NCBI GenBank assembly: GCA_023384675.1
Contig: JAHDVK010000023.1
Location: 1-64,000 of the forward strand
Direction of reading: 5' to 3'
Length of the DNA: 64,000 nt
DNA from: Bryobacteraceae bacterium
Lineage (GTDB): Bacteria > Acidobacteriota > Terriglobia > Bryobacterales > Bryobacteraceae
The translations under genes and the position numbers were made by a program. Positions 1 through 9,543 of this stretch are shown piece after piece. How positions within the stretch are numbered: position 1 is the stretch's first letter; the number at the start of each line of letters is the position of its first letter. Below the pieces are notes generated by a model, which worked only from the letters and a program-made list of their open reading frames with translations, ran no database searches and was not told the DNA's origin.

Positions 1-474
1 GAAGAAAAGAAATCGTGATCTGCACCGGCTTACGCAGGCTTGCCGAAAGGACACGGTCTTCGGCTGGATTGTATGTTGCTGAAGATAAACACGTTGCCAG
101 TGGCGGCAAGGGGCCGGCGGCTGCGGCGGGGTGGCGTGTCGTTTCGTAAGTGGTGCTTTATGAATGATTTGACGAAGGGAAGGGGCAGGCCCTGGGAGTG
201 CGGGCAATTTGGGGCTGTAAAACAAAGTGCCGCTGAAATGGTTTGTGGGACCAAGTGCTATCAGAATCAGTGGGTTGGGAGGATGAGTGGTGCGTGGAAG
301 GGAGGGAGAGCGGTGCGGCGGGGCCGGGTGGGTCATCTATAAGTCGTTCATAACAAGCGGTATGTCGAATTTTGCGACAGGGGGACGAGGTCATTGACCC
401 CATTGGCCCATAAATAATCACTTACCAAACGACACGCGACCCCCCCACATCCTGGAATTACGGTCACCTGCGGT
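1..474. other. intergenic region with diverged repeat copy
   Basis: No convincing gene is seen: the open frames here overlap on both strands and have no recognisable product. From about 240 to 411 the sequence resembles, with many differences, the blocks at 13440-13618 and 15693-15871. The best-kept part is a GCGACAGGGGG stretch followed by GAGGTCATTGACCCCATTGG, at about 373-407. It is therefore an old copy of the repeat described at 13.2-13.6 kb. Confidence 0.5.
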
Positions 475-2676
475 CTACCGGAAGTTCTCGATGAGCATTA
501 AATCCCCGCCCGAAGAGAGGCTCCGCGTGTACAGGATCGTCTTGCGGTCCGGAGACACGGTCAGACCAAAATGCACATGGGGGTCGAGACTTGCGACCGG
601 CCGGCTGGCGCCGGTGGAGAACTGATAGAACAGCAGCGGGACTTTACCTTTTGAGTCAGCCCGCCCGCCGTAGTAGATGCCATCCTCGAAGACCGGGAAG
701 TCCCGGGTCAGGCCATGATAGTCGATGATCTTCCGTTCAGGACCACCCGCGAGGGATCTGGCGAAGATCGGCGTGCCGGAGTTTTCCTTCGCGTAGAACA
801 AGGTCTTGCCGTCAACCGATTCCATCGCGTTGTGCCCGCCATTGTCCGTGATTTGTACCGGCTGTCCGCCGGAGGCGCGGACCCGCCAGATTTCGTGGCT
901 TCCGGTTCGGTTGGACACATAGTAAATCCAAATGCCGTCGCGCGACCAGCTTGGAAGAGCGTTCTGGTAGGGTCCCAAGTCGAGCTTGCGCGGCCGTCCT
1001 CCCGTGGCGTCGATCACATAGATGTCCTGTTTACCATCCGGCGGCTGCGAATCAAAGGCGATCCAACGGCCATCAGGAGACCATCTGGGCGAGCCGTGGA
1101 AACGCCCCACCTTGTTGGTCAACTGAACGGGGTTCGATCCATCGGAATTCGTAACCCAAATCTCAAAGACATCGCCGGACCGGCTTGAACTAAAAGCGAT
1201 CTTTTCTCCATTCGGAGAAAACTGTGGAGTCACTTCATCGAGAGATGACGTGACCAGAAGATTGTGTGAGCCGTCAGAACTGTACTGCCAGATATCGCGA
1301 TTCCGGTGCATCCTCACAAACGCGAGCCGGCCGGCGGCCGGCGAGAACACAGGGAACAAGGCCGCGACGCCGGCGATTTCCAAACGCTGGGGATCGCCAA
1401 TCCCGTCTGCGCCGGCCCGCCACAAGTAGGGGAGGTTCGCCATTGACAGCGATCCACTGTAAACGAGCGAATCGCCAACCCAAGTAACGCCCATGATGTA
1501 GGAATGCTGTTGTGTGATGCGGCGTGAATCGCCCTGAGGGGCATTTGCAGAATCCATTTTCTGCAGGTACAAGTCACATGCCCAGGTACTTGTGCAGCGG
1601 ACGTAAGCCAGGCGTGTGCCGTCCGGTGAGAAAACAGGCAAGCGATCCGAAACCGGCGCTCGGGGGTAGGTGATCTGTCGAGGCTCGCCCCCCGCGGCCG
1701 GCAGCAGAAAGACGCCCGCGGCTTCCCCAGGCGGACGCGCGAAAGCCAACCATTTTCCATCAGGCGACCAGGAAAGAGAGTTTCCATTCGCGCCCGGAAC
1801 ATCCGCCAACCTCCTTTCATCGCCGCCCAGTGGCGAGATCACGTGGACCGCATAATTCCCGCGGCCCGTTACGGGATCCACCGAGTCAGGCGCGGCCCTG
1901 AGGAACGCGATCTGTTTGCCGTCCGGCGACCAGGCTGGCGCCAGATCGAGAGCCGGACTTACGGTCAGACGCAGCGCGTTCTCCGCGCCAACGAACTTAA
2001 CGTAGATATCAGTGTTGTCTTTGTTGGGGCCGCCCAATGTGAAAGCCACCTGCTTCCCGTCTGGCGAGAAGCAAGGTTGACTCTCAAGATGGGGATACGT
2101 CGTCAGCACGTGCAGGGTGGGCGCTGGCGCCGGAACCTGAAACCGCTGCCAGAGGAGCCACCCGCCGATTGCGGCGAGCGGGAGGACGGCCAGTGCGGCC
2201 GACCACACTCGGAGACGCGGTCCCGCTTTCGGGCTGGAAAGCAGATCGGCCGGCGGAGAAGGACTTGCCTGGCTGCTTGTCTCCCCGGCGTCCCTTTGCT
2301 GGTTCTTGATTGCAGCGATAAAGCGGTAGCCGCGCCTGGGCAGCGTTTCGATGAACTTCGGGTCGCTCGCTGAATCGCCCAGGGCCTCCCTCAGACGGTT
2401 CACGGCGGCGTTCAGTCCGTGATCGAAATCGGTGAAAGTATCGTCGGCCCAGAGTCTGCGCCGGAGATCCTCGCGGCTGACGACTTTTCCGGGGTTCTGG
2501 GCCAGCACGAGCAAGACAGTGAAGGATTGGTCGGGAAGTCTAATGCGCAAGCCATGTTTGCACAAAATGCCCTGTTCGGGGAGCACCTCGAACGCGCCGA
2601 ACCCGATTTCACTTTTGGAGTTGGCCTCTGACAGAGCCCTCGACCTCAACTCAGAACAGTTTAACATCCGCAACAT
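475..2676 (-). CDS. membrane-anchored wHTH regulator with PD40/TolB-like propeller
   Basis: A 733-residue protein. Residues about 25-120 form an OmpR/PhoB-type winged helix, ending in the typical LPRRGYRFIA of transcriptional regulatory C-terminal domains. A hydrophobic segment follows at about 155-175 (AALAVLPLAAIGGWLLW). The rest is a run of beta-propeller blades carrying SPDGK-hAF motifs (PD40/WD40-like TolB repeats). There is no receiver domain, so it is a one-component regulator whose sensory part is presumably periplasmic. This architecture is very common in Acidobacteria. The ligand is unknown and no obvious target operon is adjacent. The start at 2676 is the first ATG; a second ATG lies three codons in. 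Confidence 0.85.
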   Translation of the reverse strand: MLRMLNCSELRSRALSEANSKSEIGFGAFEVLPEQGILCKHGLRIRLPDQSFTVLLVLAQNPGKVVSREDLRRRLWADDTFTDFDHGLNAAVNRLREALGDSASDPKFIETLPRRGYRFIAAIKNQQRDAGETSSQASPSPPADLLSSPKAGPRLRVWSAALAVLPLAAIGGWLLWQRFQVPAPAPTLHVLTTYPHLESQPCFSPDGKQVAFTLGGPNKDNTDIYVKFVGAENALRLTVSPALDLAPAWSPDGKQIAFLRAAPDSVDPVTGRGNYAVHVISPLGGDERRLADVPGANGNSLSWSPDGKWLAFARPPGEAAGVFLLPAAGGEPRQITYPRAPVSDRLPVFSPDGTRLAYVRCTSTWACDLYLQKMDSANAPQGDSRRITQQHSYIMGVTWVGDSLVYSGSLSMANLPYLWRAGADGIGDPQRLEIAGVAALFPVFSPAAGRLAFVRMHRNRDIWQYSSDGSHNLLVTSSLDEVTPQFSPNGEKIAFSSSRSGDVFEIWVTNSDGSNPVQLTNKVGRFHGSPRWSPDGRWIAFDSQPPDGKQDIYVIDATGGRPRKLDLGPYQNALPSWSRDGIWIYYVSNRTGSHEIWRVRASGGQPVQITDNGGHNAMESVDGKTLFYAKENSGTPIFARSLAGGPERKIIDYHGLTRDFPVFEDGIYYGGRADSKGKVPLLFYQFSTGASRPVASLDPHVHFGLTVSPDRKTILYTRSLSSGGDLMLIENFR

Positions 2677-2804
2677 GGCTTGGGAAGAGGAAGGCAGCTT
2701 TGTTCTTTGTGTTGGTTACGCTGCGACATCAATCTGCCTCGATTTGAGCAGAATGCGAGTACGGCGGGATGGAGGTAGATGCCTGATGGCCCTAAATTAG
2801 GGCC

Positions 2805-3205
2805 ATGAACCGAGCACATCTCCATCCGTTGCTGCCCGGGTTCATCCTGTCCTGGACCGCGATTGCCGCCCCGGCGGATTCCTCCGGAAGCGCCCTCCAG
2901 ATCCGATTCTGCGACGAGGCCGAGTGGCCCGCCGTTGAGTTCACCCGCTTCCCGGAAGAAGGCATTGAGGTGATGGCCAAAGCCGGTGTCGAGTCAGTTT
3001 GGATGCACTGTTCGGTCGGCAATCCGGCGGAGAATCCGGCGGGTGGTCGGGAGCCGATGAAACCAACCGGGGTGGTCGTTCGGCTGCGGGCGAAGACGGG
3101 CGCGGACCGGAACCAGTCTCTGGGGGTCTCGGCTGCATCCAAGGACGGCACGGGCGTCCACAAGTCCCTTCACTTGGAACAGATACGCGATTTTGCGGGG
3201 AGGAC
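2805..3205 (+). pseudogene. decayed exported protein, 5' part of a metalloprotease-like family
   Basis: The frame opens with MNRAHLHPLLPG, a weak signal peptide and then about 110 residues (LQIRFCDEAEWP, AGVESVWMHCSVGNP, PMKPTGVVVRL, then a weakly similar stretch). They resemble exported acidobacterial proteins that normally continue to an HELGHLLLG...H...GIM zinc site. That catalytic half is absent: the frame runs on to 3272 in unrelated low-complexity sequence and meets the next gene. I infer a 3'-truncated remnant. A divergent short protein is the alternative. The family assignment is from memory of the pattern and is moderate at best. Confidence 0.4.
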
Positions 3206-3417
3206 AAAGGTGCATTCAACGCATCGAGGCAATTGTCTTCGAGGGGGATTAAGAAAGGGGAATCATGCTTGACGTAGCCGTCCATGGGCGCCTCCGGATC
3301 GAATTGGACCCGTCTGAATCTAGCGCCAACGGTCCAGGGAAGCAACCGCCGCAATGTGTCATAAAGAACCGGGAGGCGCCATTAGCGAGTGTTCAGTCCC
3401 CCGGCCGCTTATGTCCA

Positions 3418-4449
3418 GTGCGGGGTCACGTTCTTCCGCCCTATTCCCGGAGCCGCTGGAGGCCGTCGGCGCTCTTCGTCCGCTGCCTGCTGCTCATGCT
3501 GGCGCCACTGCCCTGCGCCGCTGCCAGCCAGTCCGCCGCCGGGACCGTGGAAGAGACCGCCCTGCGTGCGTCTGCCCTGCACACCCAGGGGCGGTACGCC
3601 GAGGCGGAATCCACCTTCCGCGCCGCCCTGGACGCCGCCGCCGCCGCAGGCCGGAGGGACGCAGCCGTCGCCCTCATCCTCACCAACCTGGCCTTAGTGT
3701 GCCAGAACACCGGAAAGCCGGTCGAGGCAGAGCGCCACTATGCGCGCTCGCTCGCCCTCTTCGAAGCCCTGGCCGGCAAGTCCGCTCCCGTCCTGCGCTA
3801 CCCGCTGGCCAGTTTCGCCTCGCTTGCGCTCGAGAACGGCCAGGCCCGCAAGGCCGAGCGCCTTTACCGCCGCGCCCTCGCCCTGCCCCTGGCGGCGGAG
3901 TACAACTATGAAGAGCAGGCGATGATTCAGCACGGGCTGGGCATGGCCATTCAGGCGCAAGGACGACTGGAGGACGCGGAGAGCTGCCTCCGGCAGGCTG
4001 TCGGGCTTCGTTCCCGCCCGGACGGGGAGCGCGTGTCGCTGGCGCAGTCGCTGAGCGGCCTCGCGCTCGTGCGCCTCTCCCGCGGCCAAATGGCCGAGGC
4101 GCTTGCGGGCCAGCTCCGCGCCCTGGAACTCCTTGAGGCGGTCCTACCGGCCGGGCATCCGGAATTTGCCCGCCCGCTTTCCAATCTCGCCGCAATCTAC
4201 GCGCAAATGGGGCGGCCCGCCGAAGCTGAACCGGCGTTGCGCCGGGCTTTGGAAATAGCTTCCTCAACGTTCGGCGAGGAGCATGAGGTCTATGGCGGCA
4301 TTCTCTCCAATTACGCGGAAGTCCTCCGGCAATTACACCGGAAGCAGGAGGCGAAACGGTACGCGGCCCGGGCGAAGTCGATTCTCGCCAACGCCGCCGC
4401 CGGCCGTCCTGCCCGGCACACCATCGACCTCGCCGACCTCCCCCGATAA
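3418..4449 (+). CDS. exported TPR protein
   Basis: About 343 residues. A signal-peptide-like segment (FVRCLLLMLAPLPCAAA) is followed by tetratricopeptide repeats of the Kinesin-light-chain/TPR_12 type. Repeated signatures are GRYAEAESTFRAAL, GKPVEAERHYARSL, GRLEDAESCLRQAV and GRPAEAEPALRRAL. Such proteins are protein-interaction scaffolds, and no enzymatic domain is visible. The start is uncertain. A GTG at 3418 puts the hydrophobic stretch at a normal signal-peptide position. An in-frame ATG at 3265 would add 51 residues with no family resemblance. The gene is isolated: it follows a decayed gene and precedes a broken transposase. Confidence 0.75.
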   Translation: MRGHVLPPYSRSRWRPSALFVRCLLLMLAPLPCAAASQSAAGTVEETALRASALHTQGRYAEAESTFRAALDAAAAAGRRDAAVALILTNLALVCQNTGKPVEAERHYARSLALFEALAGKSAPVLRYPLASFASLALENGQARKAERLYRRALALPLAAEYNYEEQAMIQHGLGMAIQAQGRLEDAESCLRQAVGLRSRPDGERVSLAQSLSGLALVRLSRGQMAEALAGQLRALELLEAVLPAGHPEFARPLSNLAAIYAQMGRPAEAEPALRRALEIASSTFGEEHEVYGGILSNYAEVLRQLHRKQEAKRYAARAKSILANAAAGRPARHTIDLADLPR

Positions 4450-4597
4450 CGCCCGCCGCCCAGACCGGTTTCATCGCGCCAAGGGTATAGCACGGGCGAT
4501 ATGAAGGCCCTGAGCTACGGAACGCAGGACTAAATTGGAGCGTCTGCGCGGGGGGGCCGATGTTGGGCCGCCGGGGTCAAAGACCTCGGTTCCTTTT

Positions 4598-4623
4598 CTA
4601 CCCCTGAGAATTTTTGGGGGTAG
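4598..4623. repeat. hairpin upstream of RAYT remnant
   Basis: Inverted arms CTACCCC (4598-4604) and GGGGTAG (4617-4623) lie 18 bases before the start of the transposase remnant. IS200/RAYT elements usually carry end hairpins, so this may be the old left end. The link is inferred from position. Confidence 0.35.
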
Positions 4624-4641
4624 ATCGCCACTATATCTTAT

Positions 4642-4905
4642 ATGCCCCGACTCCCGCGCCTGGTTCTCCCAGGCATTCCCCACCACATCACCCAGCGCGG
4701 GAACTACCGCCAAAAGACCTGTTTCCGGGCCGAAGACTACCGGCTCTACCTCCAACTCCTCAAGGACCATTCCCGTCATTATGGCGTCGGCTTGATCATC
4801 CCCCATGGACGAAGCATTTCTGGGCCGCTATGTTGTGGGTCGAGCAGAGCCGGTACGGGCCCGCCTCGCCGGGCAGTCTGAGCAATGGAGATGGTCCTTC
4901 AACGT
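4642..4905 (+). pseudogene. REP-associated tyrosine transposase (RAYT), internally deleted
   Basis: Residues 1-51 (4642-4794) read MPRLPRLVLPGIPHHITQRG onward to HYGVGL. This is the conserved N-terminus of Y1/IS200-like RAYT transposases, including the HITQRGN motif. The C-terminal signature (LDEAHFWAALRYVE-NPVRAGLV-WRWS in intact proteins) then appears in a different frame at about 4805-4905 as MDEAFLGRYV and VRARLAGQSEQWRWS. The middle of the protein, including the HUH and catalytic Tyr region, is missing, so the gene is dead. It is flanked by a hairpin at 4598-4623 and a REP-like palindrome at 4918-4939. Confidence 0.75.
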
Positions 4906-4917
4906 ATCTCGGTCTGA

Positions 4918-4939
4918 GCCCCCGGTGTCAGCCGGGGGC
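4918..4939. repeat. REP-like palindrome
   Basis: Arms GCCCCCGG and CCGGGGGC surround TGTCAG. Read on the other strand it differs by one base from the palindromes at 12629-12650 and 12845-12866. It lies just past the RAYT remnant, the usual partner of REP sequences. Confidence 0.6.
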
Positions 4940-5041
4940 CGAAGGGTTGCCCACCCCTTGCAGGACGACCACCACCGCGATCCTTGCCCTACCCGCACAA
5001 AGTCGAGCAAACTGAAGTTTCGCCGCGCACGCGCCAACCCC

Positions 5042-5422
5042 ATGGACCCTCTCTACAGCGCCCAATTGCTCGATCACTTCCAGAATCCGCGCCACGCCGG
5101 AGTCCTGCCCGCGCCCGCCATCACCGTCACCACGGAAAACCCCGCCTGCGGGGACATCCTGCAACTCAGCGCGCGCATCGAGAATGGCGTGATCGTCGAA
5201 GCCGGCTTCCAGGTGCGCGGCTGCACCGCCGCCATCGCCGCCGGCTCCGCGCTCGCCGAATGGCTCACCGGCCGCCCGGCTGCCGGACTCGATACGGCGC
5301 CCGTCGCCGAACTGATCGAAAAAGAACTCGGAGGACTGCCGCCCGCTTCGCGCCACGCCGCGGCGCTTGCCGCGGACGCCGCCCGCGCACTTGCTCGTGC
5401 AATCGCCGGGCGGCCGTCCTGA
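5042..5422 (+). CDS. IscU/NifU-N-like Fe-S scaffold protein lacking third cysteine
   Basis: A 126-residue protein starting MDPLYSAQLLDHFQNPRHAG, the typical IscU/NifU N-terminal domain. Two of the three cluster-ligand cysteines and the modulating Asp are present: NPACGD (C36, D38) and RGCTA (C61). At the site where IscU has His-Cys near residues 105-106, this protein has SRHAAALAADA, so the His is kept but the Cys is Ala. It might still assist cluster assembly or carriage with an altered ligand set. No iscS, iscA or suf genes are nearby. The ATG at 5042 matches the family N-terminus; the frame open from 4805 upstream is transposase debris. Confidence 0.8.
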   Translation: MDPLYSAQLLDHFQNPRHAGVLPAPAITVTTENPACGDILQLSARIENGVIVEAGFQVRGCTAAIAAGSALAEWLTGRPAAGLDTAPVAELIEKELGGLPPASRHAAALAADAARALARAIAGRPS

Positions 5423-5431
5423 GATCCCGCG

Positions 5432-5938
5432 CTACCCCGCGAGCGCCTTCGCCTTCGCCAGCGCCGCGTCGTAGTTCGGGTGATCGGCTACCTCGGGCAC
5501 GTACTCCACGTACTCGAGCTTGTTATCAGGTCCCACCACGAAAATCGCCCGGCTCTCGATGCGCCAGTCCTTGATCAGCGTCCCGTAGGCCTCGCCGAAG
5601 CTCGCGTCGCGATGATCCGAGATCATCTTCACCCTATCCACACCGAAGCTCGTGCACCAGCGGTTCTGGGCGAACGGCAGATCCACGCTCACCGTGTAGA
5701 AGTCCACGTTTTCCATCGCCGCGGCGGCTTCGTTGAACTTCTTCGTCTGCATGTCGCACACCGGCGTGTCGAGCGAAGGCACCACGCTGAATACGCGCAC
5801 CTTGTTGCCCGTCGAGGCCAGCGTCACGGGCTGCATGCCCTTGTCCACGGCCGTGAATGCCGGCGCCGGATCTCCGGCTTTCAGTTCAGGACCCATAAGT
5901 TCGAGCGGGCCGCCTTTGAAGGTAGTGGTTCTTGACAT
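5432..5938 (-). CDS. tpx: thiol peroxidase (Tpx-type peroxiredoxin)
   Basis: 168 residues, the normal length for atypical 2-Cys peroxiredoxins of the Tpx group. The peroxidatic Cys is C61 in PSLDTPVCDMQT and the resolving Cys is C95 in RWCTSFGV, the positions known for E. coli Tpx. The enzyme reduces hydrogen peroxide and alkyl hydroperoxides with thioredoxin as electron donor, in the cytoplasm. It converges with the IscU-like gene (9 bases apart) and lies just downstream of the thioredoxin-fold gene at 5963-8086 on the same strand, so co-transcription is plausible. Confidence 0.93.
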   Translation of the reverse strand: MSRTTTFKGGPLELMGPELKAGDPAPAFTAVDKGMQPVTLASTGNKVRVFSVVPSLDTPVCDMQTKKFNEAAAAMENVDFYTVSVDLPFAQNRWCTSFGVDRVKMISDHRDASFGEAYGTLIKDWRIESRAIFVVGPDNKLEYVEYVPEVADHPNYDAALAKAKALAG

Positions 5939-5962
5939 AGTTGTTGAAGGAATCCTCTTCGT

Positions 5963-8086
5963 TCAGTCTAGCAACTTGGCCAGTTCGTCCACGTTCGTCA
6001 CGGGCAACTGGCACGTGAAATTCTCACAGACATACGCCGCCGGCGCGCCGTCCACCGGCGCCATCCCCGCCAGGGCGGGAACCCAGCGCGCGAACCGTTC
6101 GCGATCCTCATCCCGCGCCAGGACGATCACCGCCGTGAAGGGCCGGAACCGCCGCCGCGCTTCATCGACAAGCGCCTTCAAACGCGCATCTTCTGCCGCG
6201 CCCGCGATGACGATCTGCCCCTTCGGCGCGACATCGTGCATCCACGCCGCCAGCATCAGCGGAGCCGTCGGGCCCTGCTCCGTCAGGCGCTTCGCGAAGG
6301 CCCGGAGCGCATCGAGCGCCGTATCGCGCAGTTCGTTCATCCCGGTATAACCGGCCAGCCGCAGCAGGTTCAGCACCGCGACAGAGTTGCCCGAGGGCTC
6401 CGCGCCGTCGTAGTCCTCCTTGAGCCGCAAAACCAGGTCCGCGCCGGCGCCGGAGCTGAAAAACGCCCCGTTTTCGCGGTCTTCGAACAACTCGAACATG
6501 CGCGTGGTGAGGTCGAGGGCCATCTGCAGGCGGCCGGAGTCAAACGTGGCCTCATAGAGATCGATCTGCGCCTGCGCGAAGAACGCGTAATCGTCGAGAA
6601 AACCCGGAATCGCGCGCTCGCCCTCGCGCCACCGCCGGTAGAGCGTGCGCGTTTCGCTGTCGTAGAGGTTTTTGGCGACGAAATCGGCCGCCCGGAGCGC
6701 CGAATCGAGGCATTTTTGCGCGATTTCGGGGTGTTTTTCGGCCAGAATTCGCGCCCCGCGCGCCAGCGCCGAAATCATCAGCCCGTTCCACGCCGTCAGG
6801 ATCTTGTCGTCGAGATGCGGGCGCGGGCGGCGGGCCCGGGCGGTGAGAAGGTCGTCGCGCATCGCTGCCAGGTCGCTCTTAAGCTTTTCAGGATCAAGCG
6901 AATAGCGCCGCGCGGTGGATTCGATCGGGTTCGCTTCGCTCAGGATATTGCGGCCGGTGAATTCGCCGTGCGGATCGTGGGCGACGTTGCCTTCCTCCTC
7001 GCAGCCGTAGCGGTGGGCGAACCATTCGGCGCGCTCAGGCCCAAGCGTTTCAACGAGTTCCGCATAGGACCAGATGTAGAACGCGCCCTCGCTCTTCTCC
7101 TTTGGCTGGGCCGGGTCGGGGGCGGAATCGGCGTCTTCGGCCGAGTAGAACCCGCCTTCGGGATGCGTCAAATCGCGCGAAATGTAGCGAAAAATCCCCT
7201 CGAAAGTGGTCAAAAACGCGCTTTCTTGGGTGATTTGATACGCCTCGAGGTACGAAACGGCGAGTTGCGCCTGGTCGTAGAGCATCTTCTCGAAATGCGG
7301 CACAAACCAGCGGTCATCCACCGAATACCGGTGAAAACCGCCGCCGAGATGGTCGTGCATGCCGCCCTTGGCCATCTCGCGCAGCGTGAACAGAGTCATC
7401 TCCAGAGCTTCCGGATTCTTTGCAAACGCATGGTAGCGAAGGAGAAAGTCGAAGACGACCGGCCTCGGAAACTTGGGCGCGCCGCCGAACCCCCCGAGCT
7501 TCGAATCAAACGACCGCCGGAAGTAGTGAAACGCCGATTCGAGCGCCTCGGGATTCAGAACGCTTGTATCAGGCCGGACCTCGACTGCGCGCCCGATCTG
7601 GTCGATCATCGCCTCGCTCGAAGCCAGCAACTGCTCGCGTTTGGTGAGCCAGGCTTGCGCGAGTTGTTCGAGGACGCTGGAGAAGCCGGGGCGGCCGTAG
7701 CGGGCGTCGGGGGCGAAGTAGGTGCCGCCATAGAAGGGTTTGAGATCGGGGGTGAGCCAGACGGACATGGGCCAGCCGCCGCTACCGGTGGTGGCCTGAA
7801 CGAAGGTCATGTAGATGCGGTCCACGTCGGGGCGCTCTTCGCGGTCCACCTTGATGGAGACGAAGTGGCGGTTGAGCAGTTCGCCGATGGCTTCGCTTTC
7901 GAAAGATTCGCGCTCCATCACATGGCACCAGTGGCAGGTGGAATAGCCGATGGAAAGGAAGATGGGCTTGTTTTCGGCGCGGGCTTTGGCGAAAGCCTCC
8001 TCGCCCCAGGGATACCAGTCCACCGGATTGTGGGCGTGCTGGAGCAGGTAAGGGCTCTTTTCGTGGATCAGACGGTTGGCTTGCAT
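5963..8086 (-). CDS. DUF255 thioredoxin-domain protein (YyaL/SSP411 family)
   Basis: 707 residues. The start at 8086 gives the family N-terminus ([21 protein letters not shown]). A thioredoxin-like domain follows, with the CHWC pair at C51/C54 in [10 protein letters not shown], then a long (alpha/alpha)6-barrel-like region such as is seen in N-acylglucosamine epimerase folds. Members are conserved from bacteria to humans (SPATA20), but the substrate is not established. Redox or carbohydrate-related roles have been suggested. The longer open frame reaching 8272 overlaps the divergent peptidase gene and is not needed. Location next to tpx fits a redox function, by inference. Confidence 0.88.
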   Translation of the reverse strand: MQANRLIHEKSPYLLQHAHNPVDWYPWGEEAFAKARAENKPIFLSIGYSTCHWCHVMERESFESEAIGELLNRHFVSIKVDREERPDVDRIYMTFVQATTGSGGWPMSVWLTPDLKPFYGGTYFAPDARYGRPGFSSVLEQLAQAWLTKREQLLASSEAMIDQIGRAVEVRPDTSVLNPEALESAFHYFRRSFDSKLGGFGGAPKFPRPVVFDFLLRYHAFAKNPEALEMTLFTLREMAKGGMHDHLGGGFHRYSVDDRWFVPHFEKMLYDQAQLAVSYLEAYQITQESAFLTTFEGIFRYISRDLTHPEGGFYSAEDADSAPDPAQPKEKSEGAFYIWSYAELVETLGPERAEWFAHRYGCEEEGNVAHDPHGEFTGRNILSEANPIESTARRYSLDPEKLKSDLAAMRDDLLTARARRPRPHLDDKILTAWNGLMISALARGARILAEKHPEIAQKCLDSALRAADFVAKNLYDSETRTLYRRWREGERAIPGFLDDYAFFAQAQIDLYEATFDSGRLQMALDLTTRMFELFEDRENGAFFSSGAGADLVLRLKEDYDGAEPSGNSVAVLNLLRLAGYTGMNELRDTALDALRAFAKRLTEQGPTAPLMLAAWMHDVAPKGQIVIAGAAEDARLKALVDEARRRFRPFTAVIVLARDEDRERFARWVPALAGMAPVDGAPAAYVCENFTCQLPVTNVDELAKLLD

Positions 8087-8114
8087 TATAGTGGGAGCGA
8101 AAAGGATAGGATTC

Positions 8115-9470
8115 ATGAGCGACCTTGCAGGCTTCAAGAAACAGGCGCGGGCAGAGCTGTTCGAGCTTCTCCGCATCCCCAGCATCAGCACAGATCCGGC
8201 GCGCAAACAGGACGTGGAGCGCGCCGCGGCCTTTGTCGAACAAGGCCTGAAACGCGCGGGGATGACCCGCACGGAATTGATCCGCGTGGGCGCGGGCCAT
8301 CCGCTCGTGTACGGCGAATGGCTCGGCGCGGAAGGGCGGCCGACGCTGCTGCTCTACGGCCATTACGACGTGCAGCCCGTGGAACCGCTGGACGAATGGA
8401 TTTCGCCGCCGTTCGAACCCACCGAACGCGACGGCAACGTGTATGCGCGCGGAGCGTGCGACGACAAGGGCCAGACGTGGATTCTGGTGAAGGCCGTGGA
8501 GTGGCTGATGCAGCGCGACGGCCGGCTGCCGGTGAACGTGAAATTCCTGATCGAAGGCGAAGAGGAGTGCGGCGGCGAATCGATCGCGGCGTATGTCGAG
8601 CAACACCCGGAGGCGCTGGCGGCGGATGCGGCGGTGATCTGCGACAGCGAAATGTTCGCGCCGGAGCTGCCTTCAATCTGCACCGGCTTGCGGGGCATCG
8701 CTTATGGCGAGCTGATCGTGGAGGGTCCGAAGACCGACCTGCATTCGGGCGTCTATGGCGGCGCGGCGCCGAACCCGCTGATGGCGGTGGCGGAGATCCT
8801 GACGGCGCTGAAAGGGCGCGACGGAAAGATTTCGATTCCGCATTTCTACGACCGCGTGGCGGAGCCGTCGCCGGAAGAGATGGAAGCCTGGGAATCGCTG
8901 CCATTCGACGAAGAGGAGTACCGCAAAAAGGAAGTGGGATCGCCGGAATTGACGGGCGAAGCGGGCTTTTCGGTGCTGGAGCGCGTGTGGGCGCGGCCGA
9001 CGCTGGAAGTGCATGGCATTCGCGGCGGATTCACGGGCGAAGGGGCGAAGACGGTGATCCCGGCGCGGGCGGTGGCGAAGATCTCGCTGCGGCTGGTGGC
9101 GGATCAAAGGCCGGAAGAGGCAGTGGAGCAGTTGAAGGCGGCGATCGAGGGGGTGACTCCGCGCGGGGTGCGGGCGTCGTTCCACCTGCTGCATGCGGGT
9201 GCGCCGTCGCTGGTGGATCCGGACAACGCCTATCTCAAAACGGCGGCTTCGGCGATGGAAGAGGTGTTCGGCAACAGGACGGTGTATATCCGCTCGGGGG
9301 GCTCGATTCCGATTGTGGGGCTGTTCGACCGCTTCCTCGAAATACCCAGCGTGCTGATGGGCTTCGGGCTGCCGGATGATAATCTGCACGCGCCGAATGA
9401 GAAGTTTTGTTTGGCGAATTTTGACCGAGGGATCGATGCGGTGGTGCGGTATTTGGAGTGGCTGGGGTAG
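8115..9470 (+). CDS. M20 family dipeptidase/deacylase
   Basis: 451 residues. Metal-site motifs of the M20 (ArgE/DapE/CPG2/carnosinase-like) family are clear: YGHYDVQP (H83, D85), GACDDKGQ (D115) and EGEEECGG (E149/E150). They imply a two-zinc hydrolase acting on dipeptides or N-acyl amino acids. The dimerisation domain contains the LHSGVYGG motif. There is no signal peptide, so it is cytoplasmic. The ATG at 8115 follows AAAGGA at 8101 and is divergent from the DUF255 gene with 28 bases between starts; a TATAGT hexamer at 8087-8092 could be its -10. The last 36 coding bases recur in two copies at 13351 and 15604. Confidence 0.9.
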   Translation: MSDLAGFKKQARAELFELLRIPSISTDPARKQDVERAAAFVEQGLKRAGMTRTELIRVGAGHPLVYGEWLGAEGRPTLLLYGHYDVQPVEPLDEWISPPFEPTERDGNVYARGACDDKGQTWILVKAVEWLMQRDGRLPVNVKFLIEGEEECGGESIAAYVEQHPEALAADAAVICDSEMFAPELPSICTGLRGIAYGELIVEGPKTDLHSGVYGGAAPNPLMAVAEILTALKGRDGKISIPHFYDRVAEPSPEEMEAWESLPFDEEEYRKKEVGSPELTGEAGFSVLERVWARPTLEVHGIRGGFTGEGAKTVIPARAVAKISLRLVADQRPEEAVEQLKAAIEGVTPRGVRASFHLLHAGAPSLVDPDNAYLKTAASAMEEVFGNRTVYIRSGGSIPIVGLFDRFLEIPSVLMGFGLPDDNLHAPNEKFCLANFDRGIDAVVRYLEWLG

Positions 9471-9543
9471 GGGGGGAGGTTGGGGGGCGGCCCGGGACTG
9501 CCCGCCCCAACGCGCCCCGGACGAAGGAAGGAGCGCAGGCGCG

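Noticed and set aside
2792-3163. minus-strand frame opposite the decayed exported gene
   Set aside because: The plus-strand reading has family-like segments; this one has none.
8085-8090. TATAAT on the minus strand as -10 of the DUF255 gene
   Set aside because: It overlaps the ATG at 8086, so transcription would begin inside the gene; the family N-terminus supports that ATG.
6236-9379. 1047-residue open frame on the plus strand
   Set aside because: It is antisense to the DUF255 gene and then an out-of-frame shadow of the M20 gene, both of which have clear motifs. High GC makes such frames common.
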